64,000 nt of DNA from an uncultured Gemmatimonadota bacterium (GTDB lineage: Bacteria > Gemmatimonadota > Gemmatimonadetes > Gemmatimonadales > Gemmatimonadaceae), in the NCBI GenBank assembly GCA_902826615.1, contig CADEFN010000001.1, positions 62,001-126,000 of the forward strand, given 5' to 3'. Of the stretch, positions 1 through 8,750 are shown in pieces. A model generated the notes under the pieces. The model saw nothing but the letters and a program-made list of their open reading frames with translations, was not told where the DNA came from and searched no databases. Position 1 is the stretch's first letter. Each line of letters begins with the position of its first letter. The translations under genes were made by a program, and so were the position numbers.

Positions 1-21
1 GTGTTGGGAGGTGAGGCTGGA

Positions 22-1464
22 TCACTGAATCACGACGCGCTTGACCCATGCGCCGGACGGGAAAGTCGCCGTGGCTGCATCCACCCCATTGATCACGGCG
101 AGTTGTTCGATGGGGATGACCGATGGGTACTGCTGATTGAACTGCGACAACGTCATGCCCGACGTGAGCCGAACGAGACGGAGCCGCGCAGGTTTCACGC
201 TCAGCGCCGCCGGATCGGTGAGCCGCTGGAATGAACTCAGCGACGCGCGGAAGATTCGGTCGTATTGATTGAATCGCTGCTGGTCCGTGTACGCGAGGAG
301 GCGATAGGTCGTTCCTTCGAGCTGCACAAAGGTCACCCAGCCCTGAATGACGGCCTGTTGTGTCTGAGCCTGGAACTGCGCGCTGGCGGCCGGGAGCCCG
401 TTGATGGCCGCGCCGGACGAAGCCGACATCTGCAACCCCTGCTGCGCGCCAAACTTGGCCATCGCCTGCTGCGGGGTCGTAGCACCCTCCAGCGTCATGA
501 CCATGATGGCGTCCTGCTGCGCACTCACGGCCGCGACCTGCTCGGCCTGGTTCTGTGTGCGCCAGCCTGCAGGAAAGTCGAGTCGCAGTTTGAGCGTGGG
601 ATGATAGAAGACGGTCTGCGTGAAGTACCCCTGACGCGGGTCGTCACCGAAGACCATCCCGTCGATGCGCTGGAGGAATCGGTCGCGATTGACGGTGAGG
701 GGTCCTGTGGGACGTGTCCACGCGGCAATCCGCTCCTGCGTCTTGGCAACACGATTCCCGGGGTTCGGGTGCGTGGACATCCACTCCGGCGTGCGTTCAC
801 CGCCCCCGCTGGTGCGATCGAGCGTGCGAAACATCTCCGTCATTTCGGCGGGGTCGAACGATGCCTTCGTCATATAGCGAAAGCCCAGGTCGTCGGACTG
901 CGTTTCGTCGTCTCGCCCGAACTTCATGAACATGAGGCCGAGTGCCTGCCCCCCGAGATCGCCAAAACGCTGCAGCTCCGGGCGCAGGATCATGGCGCCG
1001 ACAAAAAGCCCCTGGGTGAGTTGTGCCTTGGACATCTGGTTCACGGAGTGGCGCGCCGTCACGTGACCGATCTCGTGACCCAGCACCGACACCAGCTGCG
1101 CTTCGGAGTTCATGTAGCCGAGAATGCCGCGCGTCACGAAAATCGGCCCTCCGGGAAGCGCGAAGGCATTCACCGCGGGATCGTCGATGACGGTGAACGA
1201 CCATGGGAGCGAGGGGCGCTCGGAGGCGCGCGCCATCGGCATACCTAACGATTGCACGTACGACTGCAGCCCCGAGTCGGGATACACCCCCATCTGGCGG
1301 GCGGCGTCCTTGGCGGCCTCGAGACCCATGGCGACTTCCTGTGACTCGGAGACGAGGGCCAGTTCCCGGCGGCCGGTCACGGGATTGGTGGCGCAAGCGC
1401 CAAGAGCAAACACGCACACTCCAAAGCGGACCATCATCGGGCTGACACGCGGGGCGTGGGGCAT
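22..1464 (-). CDS. M48 family metalloprotease, lipoprotein (BepA/YfgC-like)
   Basis: Predicted zinc endopeptidase anchored in the envelope, probably acting in protein quality control in the periplasm. With the start chosen here the N-terminus is a lipoprotein signal ending ALGAC (Cys24), followed by the M48 domain. The zinc motif HEIGH lies near residues 130-134 and a downstream ETQSDDLG segment supplies the third ligand region. The last 50 residues (RLVRLTSG to the end) resemble a LysM-like fold with an NG turn. The open frame extends upstream to 1563, but the extra residues are basic and unlike a signal peptide. ATGs at 1464, 1437 and 1434 all keep the lipobox; none has a clear Shine-Dalgarno site. 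The family is clear, the substrate is not. It is transcribed divergently from the DUF1080 gene. Confidence 0.88.
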   Translation of the reverse strand: MPHAPRVSPMMVRFGVCVFALGACATNPVTGRRELALVSESQEVAMGLEAAKDAARQMGVYPDSGLQSYVQSLGMPMARASERPSLPWSFTVIDDPAVNAFALPGGPIFVTRGILGYMNSEAQLVSVLGHEIGHVTARHSVNQMSKAQLTQGLFVGAMILRPELQRFGDLGGQALGLMFMKFGRDDETQSDDLGFRYMTKASFDPAEMTEMFRTLDRTSGGGERTPEWMSTHPNPGNRVAKTQERIAAWTRPTGPLTVNRDRFLQRIDGMVFGDDPRQGYFTQTVFYHPTLKLRLDFPAGWRTQNQAEQVAAVSAQQDAIMVMTLEGATTPQQAMAKFGAQQGLQMSASSGAAINGLPAASAQFQAQTQQAVIQGWVTFVQLEGTTYRLLAYTDQQRFNQYDRIFRASLSSFQRLTDPAALSVKPARLRLVRLTSGMTLSQFNQQYPSVIPIEQLAVINGVDAATATFPSGAWVKRVVIQ

Positions 1465-1569
1465 CGGGCGGGGATGAGAGGTTCCATATGATACCAAGGC
1501 AGAGGGCTTCCCCCCAGCGCCCAGTCGCCCTACGTTGGCGCGCCGTGCTCCCGCCCGCCCCATTCCCCC

Positions 1570-2271
1570 ATGCGCCTCGTCTATTCAGCGGTACTGCTGG
1601 TCGCCGTCGCCGCGAAAGCCACTGTAGCTCAGCCTGCTTCTGATGCACGGCCGCCCATGACTGAATCGCAACCGGCGCCGTGGATCAACCTCCTCGACGA
1701 GTCCGCGAGCGGGTGGCGCGGATTCCGGCAGAAAACACTCCCCGCGGGCTGGCGCCTGGTGGATGGAGCGCTCACCCGGGTGGGCCTTGGTGGCGACATC
1801 ATCTATGGAAAGCAGGCCTTCGGCGATTTCGAGCTGGAGTTGGAGTGGATGCTCAAGCCCGTGGGCAACAGCGGCATCTTCTACAGGGCCACCGAAGAGG
1901 TGAAACGCATCTTCGAGGGTGCCCCCGAGATGCAGGTGCTGGACAACGAGCGGCATCCCGACAACAAGACCGAGCTCACGGTCGCCGGGGCGAACTACGC
2001 ATTGCATGGCGCCCCACGCGACGCCACACGTCCCATCGGCGAATGGAACAGCGTGCGGATCGTCGCGCGAGGGGCGCACGTGGAGCACTGGCTCAACGGC
2101 AAGAAGGTGGTGGACTACGAGCTCTGGTCCCCCGAGTGGGAAGCGAAGGTCAAGGCGAGCAAGTTCGTGGAGTGGCCCACGTATGGTCGCGCACGCTCCG
2201 GGTACATCGGCCTGCAGGACCACGGGGACTGGGTCGCGTACCGCAACATGAGGATTCGGGAACTGAAGTGA
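1570..2271 (+). CDS. Secreted DUF1080 (3-keto-disaccharide hydrolase-like) protein
   Basis: A 233-residue exported protein with a signal peptide cut after about residue 20 (VAAKATVAQ). The body matches the DUF1080 concanavalin-like sandwich: [10 protein letters not shown], a GDFELELEW strand, [36 protein letters not shown] and the terminal GYIGLQDHG block are all in the usual order. Members of this family cleave or bind 3-keto-glycosides. The gene lies 31 bp upstream of a NupG-like permease and close to a Gfo/Idh/MocA oxidoreductase, the usual partners of such systems, which supports a role in keto-sugar breakdown. The exact substrate cannot be read from sequence. It is probably the first gene of the run to 4897. 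Confidence 0.85.
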   Translation: MRLVYSAVLLVAVAAKATVAQPASDARPPMTESQPAPWINLLDESASGWRGFRQKTLPAGWRLVDGALTRVGLGGDIIYGKQAFGDFELELEWMLKPVGNSGIFYRATEEVKRIFEGAPEMQVLDNERHPDNKTELTVAGANYALHGAPRDATRPIGEWNSVRIVARGAHVEHWLNGKKVVDYELWSPEWEAKVKASKFVEWPTYGRARSGYIGLQDHGDWVAYRNMRIRELK

Positions 2272-2302
2272 TGTCCCACGATCAACCCCATCACACCCTT
2301 CC

Positions 2303-3538
2303 ATGAACGTCCGCACGAAGCTTTCCATCATGATGCTGCTCCAGTACTTCATCTGGGGCAGCTGGTTTGTCACGATGGGTACCTACCTGGGCCAGACGCT
2401 GCGTTTCACGGACGGCCAGATCGGGGCCGCGTACGGCGCCACGGCGATTGCCGCGCTGGTCTCGCCATTTTTTGTCGGCATGATCGCCGATCGCTTCTTC
2501 GCGTCGGAGAAACTCCTCGCCCTGCTGCATATCGTTGGGGCCGCGGTGATGTACTTCCTGTCGAGGCAATCGAGCTTCACGGTCTTTTACCCGGTCCTCA
2601 TCCTCTACGCGTTGTGTTACATGCCGACGCTGAGCCTGACCAACTCGATCTCGTTCCACCACGTGCAGAATCCGGCGAAGGACTTTCCGCTGATCCGCGT
2701 GCTCGGCACCATCGGCTGGATTGTGGCCGGCATCATCGTGGGCCGCGTGCTCAAGGCCGACGCCCAGTCGACGCCAATGCTGGTGGCCGCTATCGGCTCG
2801 CTGCTGATGGGTGTGTTTGCCCTCACCCTCCCGCACACACCGCCGAAGAATGCCGGCGCCCCGTTCTCGGTGCGCGATGCGTTTGGTCTCGATGCGTTGC
2901 AGCTCCTGAAGGATCGCGACTTTCTGATCTTCACGGTTGGGTCGTTCCTGCTCTGCATCCCACTGCAGTTCTACTACACCTTCGCCAACCCCTTCCTCAA
3001 CGAGATCAAGGCGCCGAACCCCGCGTTCATCCAGACCTTCGGTCAGATGTCCGAGATCGGCTTCATGCTGCTGCTCCCGCTTTTCCTGACGCGGCTTGGC
3101 ATCAAGAAGATCATGCTGATGGGGATGATTGCCTGGTCGCTGCGTTATCTCGCGTTCGCCAAGGGCAATGTCGATTCGGGAATGTGGCTGCTCTATGCCG
3201 GCATCCTGCTGCACGGCATTTGTTATGACTTCTTCTTTGTGAGTGGCCAGATATACACGGACGAAAAAGCTGGCCCGAAAATCCGCGCCGCGGCCCAGGG
3301 CTTCATCAACTTCGTCACGAACGGACTGGGCTACTTTGTCGGAGCGTTTGTCTCGGGCGCTGTGGTCAACAAGTACTCCACGGTGAATGCCGCGTGCCCC
3401 GCCGGTACCACGGGCTGTATTCCGGTAACGCATGACTGGAACGCCATCTGGCTCAACCCCGCGATGATGGCCGCCGTGGTGTTTGTCGTCTTCCTCGTCT
3501 TGTTCCGCCCGAAAGTGTCAGCGTCCGCCACGGCCTGA
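2303..3538 (+). CDS. NupG/XapB-like nucleoside or sugar permease (MFS)
   Basis: A 411-residue inner-membrane transporter with about 12 hydrophobic segments. The N-terminus ([19 protein letters not shown]) and the [10 protein letters not shown] loop between helices 2 and 3 are typical of the nucleoside:proton symporter branch of the major facilitator superfamily. [11 protein letters not shown] helix is visible near the C-terminus. It sits between the DUF1080 gene (31 bp) and the Gfo/Idh/MocA gene (21 bp), so it probably imports the substrate or product of that pathway. Family annotation as a nucleoside permease is conventional; in this context a sugar derivative is equally possible. Confidence 0.85.
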   Translation: MNVRTKLSIMMLLQYFIWGSWFVTMGTYLGQTLRFTDGQIGAAYGATAIAALVSPFFVGMIADRFFASEKLLALLHIVGAAVMYFLSRQSSFTVFYPVLILYALCYMPTLSLTNSISFHHVQNPAKDFPLIRVLGTIGWIVAGIIVGRVLKADAQSTPMLVAAIGSLLMGVFALTLPHTPPKNAGAPFSVRDAFGLDALQLLKDRDFLIFTVGSFLLCIPLQFYYTFANPFLNEIKAPNPAFIQTFGQMSEIGFMLLLPLFLTRLGIKKIMLMGMIAWSLRYLAFAKGNVDSGMWLLYAGILLHGICYDFFFVSGQIYTDEKAGPKIRAAAQGFINFVTNGLGYFVGAFVSGAVVNKYSTVNAACPAGTTGCIPVTHDWNAIWLNPAMMAAVVFVVFLVLFRPKVSASATA

Positions 3539-3559
3539 TCACCTCTCCATCAACTCGCC

Positions 3560-4897
3560 ATGACCAGTCGCCGCACCTTCCTCGCCGACGTCAGCAAAGC
3601 CACCGCCGGCGCCTACGCCTTCACCATCGTGCCGCGCCACGTGCTTGGCCGCGGCTACCGTGCGCCAAGCGACACGCTCAATGTGGCCTGCATCGGTGTC
3701 GGTGGGATGGGCTTCAACGATGTGCGTGGCGTGTCCTACGAAAACATCTACGCCCTCTGCGACATCGACAGCAACAACCTCGATCGCGCACGACGGAACT
3801 GGCCCAACGCCAAGTTGTACGCCGACTATCGCGAGCTCTTTGCCAAAGAAGCGGGCAACTTCGACGCGGTGACCATTTCCACACCTGATCACTCGCACGC
3901 CGCGGCGACCATGCTGGCGCTCAAGGCCGGGAAACATGTGTACACGCAGAAGCCGCTGGCACGTACCGTGGGTGAGGTGCGCGCGATCAAGGCCGAGGCC
4001 GCCCGCAGACCGAAGCAGATGACGCAAATGGGTAACCAGGGCCATGCCGGCGAAGGCATCCGTCAGATTCGCGAAATTGTGGAGTCGGGTGCGATTGGGA
4101 CCGTGTCGCGTGTCGAATTCTGGACCAATCGACCCATCTGGCCGCAGGGGATCACCCGGCCCAGCGAAATGCACAACGTCCCTCCCACCTTCGACTGGGA
4201 CCTCTGGCTCGGCCCCGCTGCGACGCGGCCCTGGCACCCCGCATACGCACACTTCAACTGGCGGGGATGGTGGGACTTTGGCACCGGGGCCATGGGCGAC
4301 ATGGCCTGCCACATCATGGACGCCGCCTACTGGGTGCTCGATCTGAAGTACCCGACGCAGGTGATCCCCGAGTCGACGGCGCTCTTCCCTGAGACGGCGC
4401 CCAAGATGTCGCGCATCACATATGAGTTCGCTGCCCGTGGAAGACGCCCGGCAGTGTCGCTAGTGTGGCGCGATGGTAGTCAGTTCCCGGCGCGACCGGA
4501 GGAATACGGCGATCTCAGAAACTGGGTGCCTGACCCCGAAGGCGGGCAGCTCTGGATTGGAGACAAGGGCTGCCTCATCGCCGGAACCTACGGCGCGAAC
4601 CCCCAGCTCTGCGATCCGGTCAAGCAGGAAGCCCTCGCCAAGGCGATGCCGCCAATCAAGTACCCGCGCACCGAAGGGGTCTTCAAGGAATGGACTTCGG
4701 GGATCCGGGCCGGCACGCAGCCTGGCTCCAACTTCTCGGGCTACTCCGGTCCGCTGACCGAAATGATCGTCCTCGGCAACCTCGCGGTCAGGTCGGGTCG
4801 CACCATCCGGCTGAACCCGGAAACCGGCGCGCTCCTCACCACCGGCATTCCGTCCGAATGGGTGATGCCCACGTACCGGAGCGGCTGGAGTCTGTAG
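3560..4897 (+). CDS. Gfo/Idh/MocA family oxidoreductase, Tat-exported
   Basis: A 445-residue NAD(P)-dependent dehydrogenase. The N-terminus carries a twin-arginine signal (SRRTFLAD then a hydrophobic stretch), so the protein is probably exported folded with its cofactor. The Rossmann motif IGVGGMG follows near residue 50, the EKP-type loop appears as QKPLART, and the C-terminal half contains the GTGAMGDMACHIMD segment typical of secreted members of the family. Such enzymes oxidise or reduce sugars at C3 and commonly sit beside DUF1080 genes, as here. It is the third gene of the run beginning at 1570. Confidence 0.88.
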   Translation: MTSRRTFLADVSKATAGAYAFTIVPRHVLGRGYRAPSDTLNVACIGVGGMGFNDVRGVSYENIYALCDIDSNNLDRARRNWPNAKLYADYRELFAKEAGNFDAVTISTPDHSHAAATMLALKAGKHVYTQKPLARTVGEVRAIKAEAARRPKQMTQMGNQGHAGEGIRQIREIVESGAIGTVSRVEFWTNRPIWPQGITRPSEMHNVPPTFDWDLWLGPAATRPWHPAYAHFNWRGWWDFGTGAMGDMACHIMDAAYWVLDLKYPTQVIPESTALFPETAPKMSRITYEFAARGRRPAVSLVWRDGSQFPARPEEYGDLRNWVPDPEGGQLWIGDKGCLIAGTYGANPQLCDPVKQEALAKAMPPIKYPRTEGVFKEWTSGIRAGTQPGSNFSGYSGPLTEMIVLGNLAVRSGRTIRLNPETGALLTTGIPSEWVMPTYRSGWSL

Positions 4898-4944
4898 CGA
4901 GGTGGCGGGCACAAGCGGAGACGCGCGGACGTTAGGTTGGGACC

Positions 4945-6186
4945 ATGCGTCTCCGTGAAGCAATCGGCCTGGCCCTGTCCCAGCTCAGGGTCCAGAAACT
5001 CAAGAGTTTTTTTACCCTCCTGGGGGTGACGATCGGCGTGATGTTCCTGATCGCCGTCGTTTCGATTGTCGAAGGCATGGGGCGCTACGTCGAGGAGGAC
5101 TTTGCCTCGCGTCTCCTTGGCACCAACACCTTCACGGTCCGGCGATTCGATAACGTGGGTCCGGGCGGCAATCGCGACACCGACTTCCGGGCCGCCCAGC
5201 GGCGCCCTCTGCTGAAAATGTCCGACGTGGAGGCGGTGCGCGCCGCGATCCCGTCGTCCATGAAATCGACGATCACCAGCGAAACCTTCAAATACGCGTC
5301 GACCCCGGGAACCCGGCCGCGACAGATCCAGACCGTCGCCTCGGACGCCGGCTACTTCGACATCAAGAATTACAAGGTCGATAAGGGACGTCCCTTCAAC
5401 GACCAGGAAGTTCGCTCCGGATCGCCAGTCATTGTGATCGGGACCGAAGTGGCCGAGCATTTTTTCCCGGGGCTCGACCCCGAGGGCCGAACCCTTCGCG
5501 TGCAGGGAGTGCCCTTTACCGTCATCGGCGTCGTCGAAAAACAGGGCTCCGTCTTCGGCTTCAGCCTCGATCGCCTTGCGGTGGCTCCGTACACATCACC
5601 GATGGGCCGCATCATTCGCCCCGCAAAGGATGTTTCGTCGCTCGTGGTCAAGGCCGCGCGTGCCGAAGACCTGCAGGATGGCATCGAAGCCGCACGCGGC
5701 GCCTTGCGCTCGCTGCGGGGTCTGCGTGCCGGTGAACCGGACAACTTTGGCCTCGTCACGCAGGACGGAGCGTTCGGTTTCATCAAGGAACTGAAAGGGC
5801 GACTGGTTCTGTTTGGCACCGCACTCCCCGCCATCAGCCTTATCGTCGGCGCGATGGTCATCATGAACATCATGCTCGTGGCCGTGGCCGAACGCACACG
5901 CGAGATCGGCGTGCGGAAAGCGTTAGGCGCGCGCCGCACCGACATCCTCCGGCAGTTCCTGGTCGAAGCGACCACGCTCAGCATCCTCGGCGCAGCCATC
6001 GGCATCGGGCTTGGCATCGGGCTCGCCAAGCTGATCAGTGCCTTTTCGCCGCTTCCCGCCGCCGTCGCGCCCTGGTCAATCGTCGCCGCGCTGCTCACCG
6101 GCGGTGTGGTGGGCATCGGCGCTGGCGTGTATCCCGCCAGTCGCGCGGCCAGTCTCGACCCCATTGCCGCGTTGCGCTCGGAATAA
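4945..6186 (+). CDS. MacB/FtsX-like ABC transporter permease (first of pair)
   Basis: A 413-residue membrane protein. It has one N-terminal helix (FTLLGVTIGVMFLIAVVSIV), a periplasmic MacB-type core domain of about 240 residues, then three C-terminal helices with the FtsX signature (ERTREIGVRKALGARR followed by the LVEATTLSILGA helix). It ends in the family's usual PASRAASLDPIAALRSE. Such permeases drive efflux or envelope remodelling with an ATPase partner. The next gene is a paralogue starting 3 bp downstream, but neither neighbour encodes the expected ATP-binding subunit. A CGTTAGG motif lies just upstream at 4930-4936 and another inside at 5921. Confidence 0.9.
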   Translation: MRLREAIGLALSQLRVQKLKSFFTLLGVTIGVMFLIAVVSIVEGMGRYVEEDFASRLLGTNTFTVRRFDNVGPGGNRDTDFRAAQRRPLLKMSDVEAVRAAIPSSMKSTITSETFKYASTPGTRPRQIQTVASDAGYFDIKNYKVDKGRPFNDQEVRSGSPVIVIGTEVAEHFFPGLDPEGRTLRVQGVPFTVIGVVEKQGSVFGFSLDRLAVAPYTSPMGRIIRPAKDVSSLVVKAARAEDLQDGIEAARGALRSLRGLRAGEPDNFGLVTQDGAFGFIKELKGRLVLFGTALPAISLIVGAMVIMNIMLVAVAERTREIGVRKALGARRTDILRQFLVEATTLSILGAAIGIGLGIGLAKLISAFSPLPAAVAPWSIVAALLTGGVVGIGAGVYPASRAASLDPIAALRSE

Positions 6187-6189
6187 GTG

Positions 6190-7446
6190 ATGAATTCCAT
6201 CCTCCTGGTACTCGAAGGTGTCGGCATGGCCTTCGATGCGATTCGCGAAAACAAGGTGCGCGCCGCGCTCACGATTGCCGGTGTCGCCGTTGGCGTGTTT
6301 GTGGTGGTGGCGATGGGCGCCGTCGTCAACGGCATACGCGGCTCATTTCAGCAGGACCTCGAGTCGATTGGCGCCACGACGTTCATTGTGCAGCGGCGCA
6401 GCAATGGCATCGGTGGGTGTGATGGCACCGACGAGAAGTGTCCCGATCGCCGCAACCCGCCGATCTCCTTTGCGGAATGGGACATCATCAAGCGCATCCC
6501 TGGTGTGCAGGGCACCATTGGAATGCTCGGCGGATCGGCGGCCTTCGCGTACCGTAACAACCGGCTGGAGAACGTCAGCTACGACGCCTACAGCCCCGAA
6601 TGGCCGGAGATCAACACATCAGACATCGCGCCGGGACGCAATTTTACCCGCGCCGAGTATGACGCCGGACAGCCGGTGGTGCTGCTGAACGACACGCTGA
6701 AGGCGCAGCTCTTCGGCGACAGCGAGCCTATTGGCAAGCAGGTGATGATCGCCGGCCAGCCCTTCACGGTCATCGGCATCTACAACCCGAAAGCAGGCTT
6801 CCTTCGCACCCTCGAGGGCAAGGGACCCGATACGCCGCGCGCGATTCTGCCGTTGCAATCGGGGGTGCGCCAGCTCGATCTCTACCGGGGTGGTCTGACG
6901 TTGATGGTTCGGCCGCAGGCCACAGCATCGCAAAGCGAGGTCATGGATTTGGTGACGGCATCGCTGCGGGCCCGTCGCGGCCTCAAGCCCGGTACCAACA
7001 ACACCTTCTATCTCGTCGAGCAGGATCGACTGCTCGAGACGTTTGACCAGCTCTTCGGGGCGATTTTCGCCGTGGGGCTCGCGCTCTCGGCCGTGGCGCT
7101 GCTGGTCGGCGGTGTGGGTGTGGTCGCCATCATGACCATTTCAGTCACCGAGCGCACGCGGGAGATCGGGGTGCGTAAGGCGCTCGGCGCAACGGCGGGG
7201 ACTATTCGGTGGCAGTTTCTCGTGGAAGCATCGACCCTGACCAGCATTGGTGCGATGATCGGGCTGGCGTTAGGCGGAGCGCTGGCGTGGATCATCCGCA
7301 CAGCGAGCCCCATTCCCGCGACGTTGCCGGGAAGCATCATCATCACGGCCCTCGCGGCGAGCGCCGTGACGGGCATCGCATTCGGCACCATCCCCGCCAT
7401 CCGCGCCTCGCGACTCGACCCGGTCGAAGCCCTGCGCTACGAGTAG
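6190..7446 (+). CDS. MacB/FtsX-like ABC transporter permease (second of pair)
   Basis: A 418-residue paralogue of the preceding gene with the same plan: N-terminal helix (LTIAGVAVGVFVVVAMGAVV), extracytoplasmic domain, and three C-terminal helices with ERTREIGVRKALGAT and a terminal RASRLDPVEALRYE. The ATG at 6190 is preferred over an in-frame GTG at 6187; it begins 3 bp after the previous stop, so the two are surely co-translated and may form a heterodimer. The extracytoplasmic domain has a Cys-containing insertion (CDGTDEKCPD near residues 77-86) absent from the first permease. No ATPase gene is adjacent. Confidence 0.9.
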   Translation: MNSILLVLEGVGMAFDAIRENKVRAALTIAGVAVGVFVVVAMGAVVNGIRGSFQQDLESIGATTFIVQRRSNGIGGCDGTDEKCPDRRNPPISFAEWDIIKRIPGVQGTIGMLGGSAAFAYRNNRLENVSYDAYSPEWPEINTSDIAPGRNFTRAEYDAGQPVVLLNDTLKAQLFGDSEPIGKQVMIAGQPFTVIGIYNPKAGFLRTLEGKGPDTPRAILPLQSGVRQLDLYRGGLTLMVRPQATASQSEVMDLVTASLRARRGLKPGTNNTFYLVEQDRLLETFDQLFGAIFAVGLALSAVALLVGGVGVVAIMTISVTERTREIGVRKALGATAGTIRWQFLVEASTLTSIGAMIGLALGGALAWIIRTASPIPATLPGSIIITALAASAVTGIAFGTIPAIRASRLDPVEALRYE

Positions 7447-7486
7447 CAGCGCGTTGGGCGAGATCCCGGAGAGGCTTCGGCGGTGT

Positions 7487-8587
7487 TTACCGCGCCTTGC
7501 CGCCGATGAAACCGCGCAACGGCGCCCCGGCCTTGGGCGCATCGCGATTGTAGTCCTCGCCCAGTAACGCCGCGATCGTCGCGGCGATCTGGCTTTGCGT
7601 TGACCGATCGCCCTCTTTCACCTCGCCCAGCGCTGGCGTGTCGGGGCCGAGGATTGCCATCCAGATGTGTTCGGCGCCCACGACCTTCTCGCCATGGTTC
7701 TTCCACTCCTCGGCGCCATCACCGCGTCCATGGTCGGTGGTGATGATGAAGGTGGTGTTGTCCTTGTACTCGGGCATGCTCTGCATCGTGTCCCAGAGGT
7801 CCTTGATGAAGCCGTCCACGCGGTTGGCAGACTGCAGCACCATGTCATACGCGCCGGCATGTGCCCATTCGTCGGTTTCGCCGTACCCCACAAAGAGCAC
7901 ACGCGGCTTTCTGGTCGCGATGTACTCTTTGGTCACCAGATGCATGGGGGCGTCGAAGGCGTTGTTCTCCCAGAGCTGGACCGTCGTGCGATAGAAGTCG
8001 TTGATGGTCACCTGGCGCGGGCTGGTCGCACCGGGAAAGGGCGTGTCCCATCCATCGATCACATCCATGCCGGCTCGGCCCTTGTTGAAGATGCGGCGAA
8101 AGGCGTCCCAGGTGGCAATACCGGCAACTTTCCCCTTGTAGGCATTCTTGCGCGCCAGCCACTCGAAGACCGTCACATTCGGGTTGGGCGGATAGTCGTT
8201 GCTGTTGATCGCCGGATCGAACGCCCCGGTGAAGATCTCGTTGTAGCCGGGGTACGAGAACTTCATGGTGTTGGTGATGGACGCGGTGTTCCCCTGGTCC
8301 TGGCTGCCAAGGAGTACGCCACGCGTGGCAATGGTGCTCCAGAAGAAGGGGAGCAACGCCTGACGGCGGGCCGCGATGTCATCACGCCAGTAGCGGCGAA
8401 GCATCAGGGTCGTATCGCGCACACCACCCGGCTTGGCGGAGATGAGTGCGCGTTCCGCGCCGCGGAACACCTCCTGCCAGCGCAAACCATCGGTCACGAT
8501 CAGCACAACATTACGCGTGCGCCCCTGGGCGAGCACTGGGGTGCCGAGTGCAAGGAAGCAGAGGAGCAGTGTACCGATGAATCGCAT
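7487..8587 (-). CDS. Secreted alkaline-phosphatase-superfamily phosphodiesterase/phosphatase
   Basis: A 366-residue exported enzyme. The signal peptide is MRFIGTLLLCFLALGTPVLA. Metal-ligand motifs of the alkaline phosphatase superfamily are visible: VLIVTDGLRW at the start of the domain, GETDEWAHAG (Asp and His ligands) and TTDHGRG (Asp-His) near the C-terminus. The fold class also includes nucleotide pyrophosphatases and phosphopentomutase-like enzymes, so the substrate is open. ATG at 8587 is chosen because the 13 residues upstream in the open frame are not signal-like. It is the last gene of the minus-strand run from 12867 and faces the permease pair. Confidence 0.82.
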   Translation of the reverse strand: MRFIGTLLLCFLALGTPVLAQGRTRNVVLIVTDGLRWQEVFRGAERALISAKPGGVRDTTLMLRRYWRDDIAARRQALLPFFWSTIATRGVLLGSQDQGNTASITNTMKFSYPGYNEIFTGAFDPAINSNDYPPNPNVTVFEWLARKNAYKGKVAGIATWDAFRRIFNKGRAGMDVIDGWDTPFPGATSPRQVTINDFYRTTVQLWENNAFDAPMHLVTKEYIATRKPRVLFVGYGETDEWAHAGAYDMVLQSANRVDGFIKDLWDTMQSMPEYKDNTTFIITTDHGRGDGAEEWKNHGEKVVGAEHIWMAILGPDTPALGEVKEGDRSTQSQIAATIAALLGEDYNRDAPKAGAPLRGFIGGKAR

Positions 8588-8697
8588 GAGCGCCGTGGAC
8601 GAAGTACCGGAAAGATGCGTCCCCACGTCGCAATCGGGTCACCTGCGTGTCACAGGCCGGTTCCGGCGAAGCGGGCTGGTTCCCTGACAAAGGTCTG

Positions 8698-8716
8698 CCC
8701 CGGATCAGGTCCGGGG
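8698..8716. repeat. REP-like palindrome, copy 1
   Basis: CCCCGGATCAGGTCCGGGG forms a 7-bp stem (CCCCGGA/TCCGGGG) with a 5-nt loop. It lies between two minus-strand genes. A 17/19 match occurs in inverted orientation at 48438-48456, also intergenic, which marks it as a dispersed repeat and possibly a transcript-end hairpin. Confidence 0.55.
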
Positions 8717-8750
8717 GGAGCGGCCGCCGGACCAGGAAGCAGGAACGCCG

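Noticed and set aside
2291-3433. 380-codon minus-strand frame opposite the NupG-like permease
   Set aside because: His/Arg/Glu-rich composition typical of antisense of a membrane protein gene, with no family match, while the plus-strand frame is a clear transporter.
5370-6335. 321-codon minus-strand frame opposite the first permease
   Set aside because: Ser/Thr/Arg/Pro-rich antisense composition, no start signal and no family.
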